From assembly GCF_949987535.1 (NCBI RefSeq), contig NC_080073.1, positions 23,184,116 through 23,248,115 of the forward strand: DNA of 64,000 nt, in the 5' to 3' direction. Below, in pieces: positions 11,800 through 25,155 of this stretch (position 1 is its first letter; every line of letters begins with the position of its first letter). The DNA comes from Balaenoptera acutorostrata (taxonomy: Eukaryota; Chordata; Mammalia; Artiodactyla; Balaenopteridae). The translations under genes and the position numbers were made by a program. Under the pieces are notes generated by a model. That model saw only the letters and a program-made list of their open reading frames with translations. It had not been told where the DNA came from and did no database searches.

Positions 11800-14700
11800 G
11801 TGTGTGATTTGTTCTACTTTTCTTTGGTTTTCTATTCCCTTTCAATATCATATATTATTTTACAATGGAGAAATGCTTAAAAAGAAAAAGAGAAGGTAAG
11901 GAAAATCAGAGGAAAAGAACAAAGTAGAAGTTTAAACACATGTAACATTTGAGAAGTGATTGTTTTGGGAGAAAAAAGTTGTGAATTTACACATTTGTAT
12001 TTAAGTAACTGCAAGGAAAAGATATAATTCAAGAGTATGTAATATTTAAAATTTGTGTAGCAGTCATATATCACTTATAATAAGAAAAATGAAACAAAAT
12101 GAGATGTTTACAGAAAATACAGGTTACTTTTTACCTAGTACTCGCACATGGGAAGTACTTTGTAAATCCCTGGTAATATTATAGATGATAATTTAGTGAC
12201 AATTTAGTTTGAATCCTCTAGTAATTTAGACAACGGAATTTACTAGCACATCTTTGCTAGTTGATTTCCACAGATCTCAGTGCTTCAGTCAATGAAGATT
12301 TTTGGATTGTAGGTCTTGTTTGGCAACAGGATTTTTGTAAATGGCATTCAGGGGTGCTTTGCTTTCTAACCTTCTCATTGTTAGTTTACCTTCCATCTTC
12401 CAATCCATTCTGTAGCATGTCATTTGTTTCCATGATGGCTGATTCCATCTCCTTTGGAGTCTGCTACAGGTCACTGCAATGTGGCTGTCTAGCCAAGAGC
12501 TGGTGAACAGAAACATTAAATTGCTTCAGATTGTTGGGACCTGTTACCTTTTCTCTAGCAAGGTTTTGTTTCTTTTCTTGTTCATTTGTTATTAGCAGTG
12601 GCATTGTGTTTGGAAAAATAGGTTGTATTTTTCCACTTTTGCACCCTTTGTTCTTTATAATTACCTTGAACACTTTGCTAAGATTGGAGTTCATTACATG
12701 TATTTCTGTAATGCTCACAACTAACATTCATTCTTTGTATTTTATTTTATTTTCCACAGTGGTCAAACCAAATGAAATAGTCTCCAAAGTACCAAATCTA
12801 GTAGAATTCCAAGTTTTAAAAAATACATCTATACTAGAACATATGCATCTCTCTGACAGCAAATACAATTGCAGGAGCCGCTTTTAGGGGATACAATTTT
12901 TCACACACTCATGTTTCAGACAGCTAGTAGAACTTCATCTCCAAAACGCAAGAGGAAGAGAACATTAAACTATTTTAAATGGTCAATGTAAATTTCATTT
13001 GGCTGCGCGCATATTCATTCCTAAGTGAAGTTATTTAAGGGGAAAAAGGTCATAAATGAGAAGAGCATATAGTGTTCTCCAGTCTGTACTTGGTTAGTTT
13101 AAAAAAATTGATTGCTTTTAGAATGTGTTTTCCTTTAAAAATTACATCATAAAAGAATGTTTTCTTTATTTTGACTAGCTTTTTGTTTCTGCAATCTTTG
13201 AGTCACATATGTGTGTACATAATAATGGGCTAAAATAATGTGTATTATTTTTAATCTATAAGATGATGCATGGACATTCTCTCTACTGAGTCTTAAGAGC
13301 TGCTTCAATTTGAACTGTGCAGTAATTTTGCATTTGCATTTTCTCTGATTTAACTGATGTCTATAAATAAAGGTTGCAACTTAGTTTAATAATAAGAAAC
13401 CTGTTATCACTGTGTGGTAAAGATAATGTATTATTATTACTACCATTAACAACTGCTGGTGTTAATAACACATATTTTCCCTGCTTCATCCCAGAGCAAC
13501 CTGCATTTGAAGTAAAGAATTGAGGTATATAGTCTTTTAAATGTATTCTCTCAATGTTTTGTTCAAAAGGAAAATAATTATTAAAATGTCCTTAAAAAAC
13601 ATTGTTTGGGTCTCAGTCACTACTACAGGGGAGCAAACTATACTCATGCAAGAGTACTTGTGATTTGCTGAGAATTATAGAGAACAGTGGTCCTCGAACC
13701 TTCATCAGCTATAGCCACACCACGAAGTGGAGAGAGATTACTGCAGTTTCCCAGTCAAGCAAATCTATAGAGATGTGAGAGAAAAACCATTATAAGGTTG
13801 ACCTTGAGTCTTTTCTACTTCATTTAAAAACCCAAGTAGATCATTCATAGATTAATATATTTAGCTATGATCAGTTACTTGTGATGGACTCACCTAGCAA
13901 CTGATGGGATGCATGAAGAAAGCATACTTAGGAGTAGTGGCACGTGTGAGATTAGACTTGGCCCAACCCTTCCTGGATATAGTTCTCTTGCCCATTTGTT
14001 TGGAATGGAAAGAGGAAATAAATGAAGCCTTTGCAGCTCATCCTGCCACATGGCATGCATGTGCACATGTATACAAAAATTAATAAAGAAGAGAATACAT
14101 TTTTCAAGTGAAGCGTTTTCTTTGAATTCAGATTGACCACCATCACTCCTCTCCCCAGCCAGCATAAAATTTCACTGCTGCCCTTTCCCATCTCAGGTGT
14201 TGAAAAATAATTTTATGTCTTTCTGTTTGGTACCCTATATGCAATTTTAAATTGAACTTATTTTAGCTGTATCCTGTTTCATGTTTCAGTAAGAACACAG
14301 TAATGATCGTCATCCTTTGCATGTATGTCTGTGTGTGTGTGTGTGTACTTTTTTTGCTTTTCAAAGATATTTTAAACTGATTATTTCATTTGATCGATTT
14401 GCCTATGTAGCATTTATTCTCACTTTAATTATTTGGGGATGCAAGATTAGCACTCCTGAGACCTGTGTATTCCCATGTGCTTTGTCACTCTCTAGATCTG
14501 TGGTGGCATTTTGGATTTACTCTCGTTGCTCAATTAGAAAGCAGTTGAGCTTCCCATCAGTATAGCAGTCTTTTTCTTTACTTTTTTTTTATGAACAGAA
14601 ACTAAACCAATCATTCAGCCAACAAGTAGACAGTTAAAAAAGACACGTTGTAGATGCTTTTGTAGAAGTAGACTTAACTAAGCATCTCACTGCAAATTAG

Positions 14701-16560
14701 TTCCCTTTTCAATAAATCCTGCACCTCACAATCCCTGGCTAATATGACCCTGGTCTAGTCTTCAGACCTTAAATTTAATTTACCCAATCTCTGGATTTAT
14801 TAATTCCCTAGGGGACTATCAGTCCCTCTGGGTCTTTCAACAATTTGCTCGATCAGCTAAAGTGTTAGGCTCACTCTACCTCACTACTCAGTTTCTATCT
14901 CACTTCTCAGCTTTCTTTAGGAAGAAATAGACTTTTTTCCCCACACAGTGACTAAAAAAGAGAAAGGTCACTCAATAACTTGATCCCAGGCCACTGTCTT
15001 CTCTCTTCTACAATTAAGAAAGATTTTTCTCCCTCAGCACCTGCCCTCTACCCATCAACTTTTTTATTGTTGAGAGGGCATCACACCTCCCATCTGAAAT
15101 GTCTTTTAAGTGAATAAAATTGATCATTTTCAGCCAATTTCAACTGCAGATTAAGTCACAAATGGTAAATGGAATGAGAAAATAAACTTCAAGTAACATT
15201 CCAGCTAAATATTTTTAATCTTATCAAACAAATGTTTGGGGAAGCGATATATGAAGTGGTTTCTTTTCAAGGTCCACTTTAGGATTTTTAATATGGTTAC
15301 AAAGTAATGTTTTCTGTGGGTAGCTTTTATAGAAATGCTATTTTGAACTTTTACTAGAGGTTATGACTAACAGCAATTTCCCCCCAGAAGTACAGTGGAA
15401 AGGGCAGACAGTAGACAGACGCACTGTTCCCTACCTTAGCGAACTGTCCACTCAAACGATTTTAAGAAGATCAGAAAATTCAGAAGATATTAGGCATCGC
15501 TTGTAATTTAAGTCAACTTAATAAATGTGTACTGAGCCACTGTTCCTTTTAAAACTCTGACTTTGGTGTTGTGGGAAGGGGCTTCAAGGTGGAAGGGTTG
15601 CAAAAATAACTAAGGTTCCATTTCTGCCCTCAGACACATTTGGAGTAGGTAAATCATGTTGTGTAGCTGGAATATCCACAGCTGACTACAGAAAGGATCC
15701 TTCACAGCTGTTTTCCCAGAGTTTTACTATTGCATGTGAGTTCGTCTCTTAAGTTTGGCCTTGGTGACCGTAAAATTAGTATTATCACCTATAGCACTGT
15801 CCTAGGCTCCCGAGATATGGCATTTACTGAGACTGATTTCTGTCTGTAAGGAACTCTCAGCCAGTTACTGGCTGTTTGTTTATTGAAAAAGGTTTAATAA
15901 ACCAGCAAAATAACGTTCAGCAATCCAAGTTGCCAGATTTTACAGAAAAGATGCTGTTATCATCTGCCAAGGGTATAGCCGATAAGGTGGTCAGGCCCCC
16001 AGATGGTCTCCCATTGTTAAATCTGGCCCCTGCTAGTGCACCTTGAAAAATGCACAGCTGAAAAATGTAGTTGGGACAAAGGGAGTCTGAGCAGACCATC
16101 CATCATTCCTTCCTGATGTTCTTAAGGTCACGTGCCCTCAGTGTTACACCCAGGGAGAGCAGACTTGGCCTCCAGTGCCCAACTAAGCCACCAGCTGCTG
16201 ACCCCTAAGTGATTATTATTTGTTTATGTTTAATTTCAGTTTGAAGATTGAACTGGCTTTTCCTACCTAGTTGCAAACTAGTCAGGTGACCGCATTAGTT
16301 TCAGGGATATAATATGCCCAAAGAAACAGTGCTGGCCAACTGCTTCCTTGATAACAATGTACTTCTGAAACCAAGCATTTGTATCCATGAACAATAAAGA
16401 AAGTCTAGGTATTGAGTTGGTGACCTGGTTTCTATTGTTAACTCTCTGTTCAAGGACCTCTCCTCCTTGAAGTTATTTTAAAACCTGATCTCATAGCAGT
16501 AGCTTCAGTTTCACATGTGAATTGGTGGGCTATTTGGAAAATATTTTTTTGTTAAGAAGA
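11800..16560. other. Long intronic stretch, no gene seen
   Basis: Nearly 4.8 kb of AT-rich sequence. The open frames at 12261-12887 and 13890-14191 are short, overlap on opposite strands and lack recognisable homology. The stretch 12960-13480 has a composition like conserved non-coding DNA and contains ATTTGCAT (13332-13339) and CTATAAATAA (13371-13380). A (GT)8 tract lies at 14331-14346. Confidence 0.5.
14331..14346 (+). repeat. (GT)8 microsatellite
   Basis: Sixteen bases of perfect GT, preceded by imperfect ATGTATGTCT. Confidence 0.9.
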
Positions 16561-16565
16561 GAAGA

Positions 16566-17633
16566 GCAAAGCTTTTGCACAGCAAAGGAGACCATAAACA
16601 AGATGAAAAGACAACCCTCAGAATGGGAGAAAATATTTGCAAACGAAGCAACTGACAAAGGATTAATCTCCAAAATATACAAGCAGCTCATGCAGCTCAA
16701 TATCAAAAAAAAACCCAATCCAGAAATGGGCAGAAGACGTAAATAGACATTTCTCCAAAGAAGATATACAGATTGTCAACAAACACATGAAAGGATGCTC
16801 AACATCACTAATCATTAGAGAAATGCAAATCAAAACTACAATGAGGTATCACCTCACACTGCTCAGAATGGCCATCATCAAAAAATCTACAAACAGTAAA
16901 TGCTGGAGAGGATGTGGAGAAAAGGGAACCCTCTTGCACTGTTGATGGGAATGTACATTGATACAGCCACTATGGAGAACAGTATGGAGGTTCCTTAAAA
17001 AACTAAAAATAGAACTACCATACGACCCAGCAATCCCACTACTGTGCATATACCCTGAGAAAACCATAGTTCAAAAAGGGTCATCTACCACAATGTTCAT
17101 TGCAGCACATATTTACAATAGCCAGGACATGGAAGCAACCTAAGTGTCCATCGACAGATGAATGGATAAAGAAGATTTGGCACATATATTCAATGCAATA
17201 TTACTCAGCCATAAAAGGAAACGAAATTGAGTTATTTGTAGTGAGGTGGTAGGACCTAGAGTCTGTCATACAGAGTGAAGTAAGTCAGAAAGAGAAAAAC
17301 AAATACATATATATGGAATCTAAAAAAAAAAAAAAAATGGTTCTGAAGAAACTAGGGGCAGGACAGGAATAAAGACGCAGACGTAGAGAATGGACTTGAG
17401 GACACGGGGAGGGGGAAGAGTAAGCTGGGGCGAAGTGAGAGAGTGGCATGGACATATATACACTATCAAATGTAAAATACATAGCTAGTGGGAAGCAGCC
17501 ACATAGCACAGGGATATCAGCTCGGTGCTTTGTGACCACCTAGAGGGGTGGGATAGGGAGGATGGGAGGGACATGCAAGAGGGAGCATTGTAAAGCAATT
17601 ATACTCCAATAAAGATGTTAAAAAAAAAAGCAA
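16566..17633 (+). mobile_element. 5'-truncated L1 retrotransposon, plus strand
   Basis: The copy starts within the end of ORF2 (AAAGCTTTTGCACAGCAAAGG) and continues through the ORF2 C-terminus, where conserved peptide pieces such as [16 protein letters not shown] are still readable. It runs on into the 3' UTR (CAGCTCGGTGCTTTGTGACC) and ends in AATAAAGATGTTAAAAAAAAAA. The frame is broken by stops at about 16745 and elsewhere, so it is dead on arrival as a 5' truncation. Compared with the L1 tail at 19171-19505, it lacks about 80 bases of 3' UTR just before TTGTAAAGCAATTATACTCC (break near 17588). No clear target-site duplication was found. Confidence 0.95.
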
Positions 17634-17639
17634 TAAAAA

Positions 17640-19155
17640 CATAAAACATGTATCTATGATCAGAGTATTATTTAGAGAAAAACTATCCTGTCTCTCTGAT
17701 AATATGCAAAACTTTTTTGTTCAGTCTTATTATAATAAGGCTATTAAGCAGGAAGAGACCCTATTGTGAATTATATTCCTAATGTCATTTATTATTTGTT
17801 TATGTTTAAGTAGGTAAACAATCCTTGATCAGTAGATGTTTTTTGCTACCAATTTTAATTAACAGAAAGGAGTGTCTTGTTATTAAGGAGTCAGGTGTTT
17901 ATAGATGAGACATTTTCATGCTGGCAAAAAGTTTGTTTCTTTAAATATGTTAAGTATATTCTTCATATTCTTATTTCAATATTTTTTTACTCAGCAAATC
18001 CTTTTTCTTAGATAATACAAAGTAAATTTCAGGTAAGTCCACATGTGCATTCTGAACAAATGGAATTTGAAATGAAGAGTTACAGCTGTTTGTGCAAAGA
18101 GACATTAGCATTTTGAGAAGTAATCAGAGTGATCTATCAGCCATCAAGTCCTTCCTTGTATCTCTGTTTTTTGCTATCAAATTTTTGTTTGTAATTGTAC
18201 GAACCAGCCTTTATGACCCCAGGTACTAATATGACACTCGGTTTTATAAGTAGTGAAATAATAGTGATGATGGGGTTTTGTTGTTATTTGTTTCCTTGCT
18301 TGTTTTGTTTGGTTTTTTAGCTCAGGAAAAAGTACTATAAAATACTAAGATTTGACAGTCCTCCATTCTTGTCTAACTTCCTAGGGGAGAATTCCTTAAC
18401 ATTCTCTATTACTCTCTCACACAGAGTCTTTTACGCAGGAGTTGTGTCCTACTTATTTTAAGTGAGTCAGTTGATAAATGTGTTGTATTTTAGATTACAG
18501 GATGGCAGGGTCCCCCTGAGTGTGAATTCCTTTCTGAGTGTACATTAAACTGCTTTTGAGATTATGGTAACATTTTACAGGTCTCAGTTTAAGACTAAAT
18601 TTCCTTTATTTTAGATTGCTGTAATCCTCTACAGCCCTAATGTTAAGCAATAACATGTCCAGTGAAGATTTACTTTACTTTTCAAGGTTCCTGATATTAA
18701 TTCTAGAGATAATCAACACACTTAAAATATAAATGTGAGTCCACTGACATTATCTAGATCTTATTCTTCATCCCCAGAATGATGCTAAGTGCAAGGAGGC
18801 AATACCAAATAAGAATAGGAAACTCTTTACCCGGTAGTTACTTAAAGACAAGTTAAATTCATGAGTGGATTAGGAAGCCATAAATCATTGTAATCTTCTG
18901 TGGCATTATTGAACTTGAACATTGAACTAACAGATCATTTAATCAGATGTGAAATGATTATCTGAATAAAGGTGAGGAGGAAGGAGAGGTGATTATGGGT
19001 TGAAGACTTCACGTAGGCACAATGAGCAGATTCTTGGAGGCAGGAGAAGTGTTGAAAGAGTAGAGGAGAACGAGTAAGGCCTTTTAGACTGGATGCTCAA
19101 GCAGGAAAGGCCAGTAAAGAGATTGTTCACTTTGGAAGAAAGTGGAGTGATAGGT
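17640..19155. other. Intronic stretch, no gene seen
   Basis: AT-rich DNA without recognisable exons. The portion 18960-19155 reads like an old interspersed repeat (GGAGGCAGGAGAAGTGTTG ... AAGCAGGAAAGGCC), family uncertain. It is interrupted by the L1 insertion at 19171. Confidence 0.4.
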
Positions 19156-19170
19156 AAGAAATTCAGTTAG

Positions 19171-19505
19171 ACAGACCTACTAGAGAATGGACTTGAGGAT
19201 ATGGGGAGGGGGTGGGGTGAGATGTGACAGGGTAAGAGAGTGTCATGGACATATATACACTACCAAATGTAAAATAGATAACTAGTGGGAAGCAGCCGCA
19301 CAGCACAGGGAGATCAGCTCGGTGCTTTGTGGCCACCTAGAGGGGTGGGATGGGGAGGGTGGGAGGGAGGGAGATGCAAGAGGGAAGAGAAATGGGAACA
19401 TATTGTATATGTATAACTGATTCACTTTGTTATAAAGCAGAAGCTAACACACTATTGTAAGGCAATTATACTTCAATAAAGATGTTTAAAAAAAAAAAAA
19501 AAAAA
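19171..19505 (+). mobile_element. Short L1 3'-end insertion with perfect target-site duplication
   Basis: This is a 5'-truncated L1 containing only 3' UTR, from ACAGACCTACTAGAGAATGG to AATAAAGATGTTT and a poly(A) tail of about 20. It is bounded by identical 15-base copies of AAGAAATTCAGTTAG at 19156-19170 and 19506-19520, the mark of target-primed reverse transcription. Nothing in it is coding. The intact duplication suggests a recent insertion. Confidence 0.97.
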
Positions 19506-19637
19506 AAGAAATTCAGTTAGGTGAGAAGGGGCCAAGTTGTGCAGGCCCAGGAAAGCTGTTGTCACTTCCCTATCCATTGTTGCACTGAAGGAGTGTCCAT
19601 CTGGAATTATCCATCAAGCATCAAGAGTAGTGATAAT

Positions 19638-19664
19638 GGTGGTGGTGGTGGTGGTGGTGGTGGT
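19638..19664 (+). repeat. (GGT)9 microsatellite
   Basis: Nine perfect GGT units. The glycine run in the short open frame across it is an artefact of this repeat. Confidence 0.95.
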
Positions 19665-19667
19665 ATT

Positions 19668-19890
19668 TGTAATGGTCACCAGTTATTGAGCTCTTATTAT
19701 GTACCAGGCTCTTGTACTTGTTGTGGATTACCGTACTTGAAGACATTATTATTATCTATTTTATAGCCAAGGAAAGGAGGCTTAGAAGAGGTTCTTTACT
19801 CACCCCAAACCACAGAGCTAGTATGTTATAAAGGCAAAATTTGAACCCAGGTAATATTACACCAAAGTCTACATTCTTTAACATTTCCCA
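19668..19890 (-). repeat. MIR SINE relic, minus orientation
   Basis: The + strand reads GAGCTCTTATTATGTACCAGG, then ATTATTATTATCTATTTTATAG, GGAAAGGAGGCTTAGAAGAGG, CACAGAGCTAGTATGTTATAAAGGC and TTGAACCCAGG. This is the antisense of a MIR, including the complement of its tRNA B-box area. Confidence 0.7.
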
Positions 19891-22330
19891 ATATCACCTC
19901 TGTGTAATAAGTATTTGTAGAGAGCAGCAGTTCAGAGGCACGATCCTACATTTTTAGAAGAGACATTGATAACTGGAGTCCATCCAAAGGAGGCTTCATG
20001 GGGTGATAAAGAATCCTTGAATCCCTGTGAACAGAAGAGACATCATGAAGATAATCTGGTTTGTGAGACAAAGTGAGAGATTTGGCTTTATATCCCCCTT
20101 TGTTCTTCTCTTCTTCAGTCTTGGTGGGCTGAGTTCCCTCACCATTATATATTCTAGAGATTGAGGAATTACATAGAAATGTCTAAGTGAATTGCAAGAT
20201 TATTTCAGATGGATGGGACTAGTTTTACCAATGGCAAAAGAGTTCTCAAGTGTTGTCGTTCAGTGGTCTTTTTTGAATGAGACATCATTTGCTTTTATAT
20301 TCCACTAAAGCAATCCTTGAAGATGCTGTACACACAAAAGAAAATCAGGGTACCCATAAATTCTGCAGGTGATTTCGAGTCAAACACATGGGATCCTTTG
20401 GAGACTTCATGAAGCAGAGGAAGAGGAGGAGAGGCTGGTGTCTGGGTAGCATTGAAGTTAGTCCTGTTATTGGTCAGGACCTAAACAACAGAAACTCAGT
20501 GTTCCTTCTTTTCTAGAATACTGACTATTCTAATATGCCATTTAATAATTATGCTGTTTTAATAATGGCATTTTAGGGACAAAACCCCTTTCAGTAAAGG
20601 AAGACATCTGTTCTAAGTTAGATTCTGATGTCAGAAATGTTAAAATTTCTAAAGGCTTTTATCTTAGAATAGAGGACAAAGAAGGAAGTTCTGCCCCAGT
20701 CTATACAAAATCTTGTAGGGCAAAAAAGAGAGAGAGAGAGAACACCAGGCAAATTTTGGGGAAGGCAACATGATTTGTGGATATTTTGTCTCTAAGAGGT
20801 AAAGGAGGGATGGGGAAGACAGAATCAAAGACCAGGCATAGAAAGGGTCAAAATGAAGTTAGTGGGTATCAGAAGGAGGGATTTCTAGTGTCTGGATTAG
20901 ATACTCTGATAAGTTTAGCATAATATCTGATAGAGGCTACATGAAATCATTCCTTAATGCCCACCCATTAACTATCACCAAATAAGACCAAATCCACCTT
21001 GACAGCCCAATCCAAGGAAATCTACCTTCTTCAGCCTAATAGGTCTTGTCTCCAAAGGCACTGGCCACATTGCCCTACTTCCCATTTTCAGATCTGAAGG
21101 CTTCACCCTAAGGTGATGGGTGTCCTTATAAACTTCTAACTGCTGACCATCCCTCGGCGCAGATGAAGGAGCTTATTCAATGTAAACTTTTAATAAGATG
21201 CACAGATGCTAAAAAGTACATGGTCATATCCTTGTAGACATCATCGTAAGTAGGTGGTGAATAGCTATTAAATGGGAGTTTTACCATGTATAAAGAGAGA
21301 TTCTTAGTTGAGCTATGCCTTTGAAATATCTTTTTTGCTCTCTGAAGATCAACTTTACCACTGGATTATAAAATCAGTAAAGGCAGACTATGACTTTTTG
21401 GTCACCAAATTGCTCTATCCCCACATCTAAACATTGTAGAATCTTAGCAAAATTTTGTTGAATGTTCTTTCTTTTAATATCCCTGTCATACTTTATTGTT
21501 CTCCAAGGCTATCTAGGGGGGAAAATGAGTTTCGAACCTTAGTCTCTGAAAGTCAGGTGGAGCTAACAGGCACTCACTCCTGTTTTGCATTTACTTGTCA
21601 CATTTTTAGTAAACTTCTCCCTACCTTGAAGAAATGTACATACATTTAGACTGATTAATGTGCAGATCTTCAGTGCTTTAATTCTAAGAATTGGAAATGC
21701 TTCTCATTGAAGTATTCACCTCCTCAGCATAACCCATTTTAACAATTTTCCAGTCCAGTTTGTGCCAAAAGATGGAGTTTATTTCTGACAGGGTCTCTAT
21801 TAAATTCTTTCAATTTGCAGTTCTTTTTATCAATCTTCATTTATCCATAAAAGCCAAATTTGACCTAGATGTGAAATGATGACAACACGTTGAGTTTCTA
21901 ATCCCTGTTCTCCCAATGAATATTGCTTTATCATCTCTTCTTTCTGTAGTATTAAAAGTTTACATAAACTTAGCACAGTGGAGTGAAAGCAACAGCCTAG
22001 TGCTTGTGGTGGTCACCGTGATTGGCACATATGGCTTGATTATACATTGAGTGCATTTGTGCAGGAATGTTTCTCCAGGATTTCCTGAAAGGATGATGCA
22101 ATTGAGGTCATGAGAGATGAAGAGATGTTTCCAAGGCCACATACCTAATTCAGGGCAGAGTAAAGATCCAAGCCTCCCACCTGGCTAGTAGTGAAATGTT
22201 TTATATGCTTGCTTCTTTGCTTGTTTGTTTTTTACTGAAGGAGGATTATTTGGGGAAATACAAAAAGGCTTTCTTTTAGCATGTGTCTGGAGTCATCTTG
22301 TACTATAGTAGAGAAGTCTGATGTACCCTC
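19891..22330. other. Intronic stretch, no gene seen
   Basis: No exon, no clear repeat. A short (AG)n run lies near 20728-20740. Short open frames at 21455-21649 and 21960-22142 have no recognisable product. Confidence 0.5.
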
Positions 22331-22344
22331 AAGGTGGCAAGACA

Positions 22345-22560
22345 GTGGGTCTCTGAATGTGGTAGATCATGTGCCATGTTGGATAAGAGTTTGGGCTTTA
22401 TGGTCAGGTAGACCTGCATTGAAATTCCAGCTCAGATATCAAGGAGCTGTAGGATCTTGGGCAAGTTACTAACCTCCATGCCCTGCAGCATCCACACCTG
22501 AACTTATTATGAGGATAAAAGGACCTAATACCTATGACATGCTTAGTATATACGTGACAC
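22345..22560 (+). repeat. MIR SINE relic, plus orientation
   Basis: The order is TTGGATAAGAGTTTGGGCTTTATGG, GGTAGACCTGCATTGAAATTCC, GGATCTTGGGCAAGTTACTAACCTCC, GAGGATAAAAGGACCTAATACC and GACATGCTTAG. It is a typical MIR with a diverged tRNA head. Confidence 0.75.
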
Positions 22561-23384
22561 AGTCATGCTGTTAATGAAAAGTTAACTATTCTTAATATTA
22601 CTTGTTTACCTGGTTATTGATAAAACTCATATGTGCCTGAAGGTGAAACCAGGGTTATGGCAATGGAACAGGACAAAATGATAACCATGTTTCTTATTAA
22701 TTTCTAGTTGGAACATACAACAAGCATGTGTATATCTTTTCTTGTTTAGTTTTTACTATATCATCCTGCCTAGAGGAGGATTTTTTTCTAGCATAAAAAG
22801 AGCTCTTTAGCATGTATGTAGGTCATGTTGTAGCATAGTAGTAGACTGGGTGATACCCTTGAGGTTCCCCTTATTGAAGAAATTTACAGAGAAAGGTCAG
22901 TAATTTTACTTTGTGGGGCATGGATTTCCTTAAAAGTCAATAGCAAGAAAATATTTTACTATTTCCTACCCTATCCTGTACTCATATCCCTCCCACTTTC
23001 TTTTTTATTCTATCACCTCTCCTGAAGCCAAAGGTGAAAACTTCAGATAATTTGCCTATAGACAGTATAATTTATTTTGGAAAACATTGTTCTAGACTGG
23101 TGTCTTCCTCACTTACTTCCATTTATGGTACAATGCACTGTTACAAAAGAAAATCTCAAATAATTTGTTAAGTCAGTATATTTCAGTAAGGTCATTCCAT
23201 TGTTTTGCATGCTTTCTAGGTAAGGTACCCCAGTTACAATTAATGCCTGGCCTTACATTAGGCTGGCTGTAAGTCTCCCTGGACTAAATCCAATTCCATT
23301 TTCCTTTTTCTACCCCATTGCACTTCCCCAAATTTTCTTCTGAATTTGTGATTTTAAGCAGGTATTTCATGGAAGCAGCTGTAT

Positions 23385-23590
23385 GTAGTGGTTAAAGCTC
23401 TTGTAGTCAAACCAACCCATGTTGAAACCCTATCTGACCACTAACTAGCTGCTGAGCGTTGCAAGTTATTTCACCATTCTGAGCCTCAGTTCTCCTGTCT
23501 CTAAAAATAATGGTAATAAGTCATACCTCATAGGAGTTTGGTAAAGATTGAATGAATTATTTGTTGACTCAACAGTGCCTAGCAGTAATG
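23385..23590 (+). repeat. MIR SINE relic, plus orientation
   Basis: TGTAGTGGTTAAAGCTCTTG, ACCACTAACTAGCTGCTGAGC, TTCTGAGCCTCAGTTCTCC and AGAGATTGAATGAATTATTTG-like segments follow MIR order and end in CAGTGCCTAGCAG. Confidence 0.8.
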
Positions 23591-23800
23591 GCGATTACGG
23601 AGTACTTATCATTTGCAAGATAATAGGCTTTGTGTTTTACTTGAATTACCTCATTTAGTCCTGGCACCAACCCTGCAAGGTGGGTATTATTATTATCCTC
23701 ATTTTATAGATGAAGAAACTGACGTCCAAAGAAGTTAACTAGTTCACATAGCTTGTAACAGATAGAGCCACTACTTATGGGTCAGAGGTCAGAATCAGAA
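23591..23800 (-). repeat. MIR-family relic, minus orientation
   Basis: The text CTCATTTAGTCCTGGCACC, CAAGGTGGGTATTATTATTATCC, TTTTATAGATGAAGAAACTGACG and AAGAAGTTAACTAGTTCACATAGC is the antisense of a MIR. It directly abuts the sense-oriented MIR at 23385, so the pair is head-to-head or nested. Confidence 0.7.
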
Positions 23801-25141
23801 CTGCATGGGTGGAATTTTACAGCACCTCAAAGTCAGGATCATATGTTGTTTATCTTTGTATCTTGCCTCCTCTTTTTGACCTCAGGAACCAAAACAACAT
23901 TTTGTTGTGTGTTGGATGAGTTCTCACAATATGAGGATTAAAGAATAATTTTCAAACATTTACAGCCGAGACAATGGAATGGGCCAGCTTGCAAAAGAGG
24001 AAGCTCCCTGTCTTTGAAAAGTTTCAAGCTGCTGTTGGCTGACCTCTCAGGTCCTGTCCGCTTCTAAGATTTTCTGGTTCATTTATCTCCTTGGCATGTC
24101 CACATTACATAAGGTGCCTTTCCCTGCTGCAGGAGAGAGGAAGATTACCTGTCTGTGGTTTATGTGTTAAATTGTTCCGCCTTCACTCTTAAAAATTAAA
24201 ATCTCCTACACAGGATCCTACCAATGATTATTGTCTAAGCTCTTTTAAAGAATCAGATTCTCATTTCTACTCCTATTTTTAGTTTTGAGAAGCTGGTTCA
24301 GTTCCTTGTTAAAAAGTATTGTAAGCATCATGTAGCACCATTATTAAGAAATGTATTATACAGTATGAATGGAGTGCTGGATGAATTTATGTGAATTATT
24401 CCATGTTTGAGAAGGAACCATTAGGTACTTGTTCTAAATAAAATTCTTTAAGGTAAGGAAATTGCAAATGTACAGTTTTTCCACCCCTTCTCAAAACCTT
24501 TGGCATCGTCTGGGCAGCTAGTAATGATGATTGCCCTGAAGATGAGATTACTGTGGCACTTTCTAGGTATTCCAGTCTTTAATTATTTTTAATGTCAGTG
24601 CCAAATGAAACATTTACGGAAAAGCTCACAGTTAAGCCAAGTAGGTTGAAAATTTATGCTTACATTGGTGAAATGTCAAACATTATATGGCAGTACTATT
24701 TTTTTTTTTGGAGACAAGAATTCTCTTTGCCCCAGTTTTTCATGACTCATCTTTTCTTAACTCATCTTTCTTACAGTTTGAAACTTCGTCTTCAGAGAAT
24801 CAAAAAAGCTTTCTTCATCATTTTTTTCTCCAATTCACAAGAGCTCCACTTTTAAGTGGAAGAAATAATGTTAGTTTTTCCACAGGGATTGATTATAAAT
24901 TCCTTCTCCATGTTGAATTATACTGGCCTCTAGTGGTTACCTGTCACAATTATGTTTCATATTGCTCTTGCCATAACACACTTATTGTAACACTATACCA
25001 TATATTTTAATAATTTTTGAGACTCTGTATTGAGCAGCACAATCAGAATTGTCAGAGGTTTGAAGTAGATTTCATCATGAAATTGATTAAACTTTATGTA
25101 CCTTGTGCATCTATAAAGACAGCCATTTGGAACTACAGCAT
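23801..25141. other. Intronic stretch, no gene seen
   Basis: No exon or nameable repeat. Open frames at 24592-25010 lie on one strand but show no recognised protein features and no splice context. Confidence 0.5.
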
Positions 25142-25155
25142 AAAACTGGGCTGGA

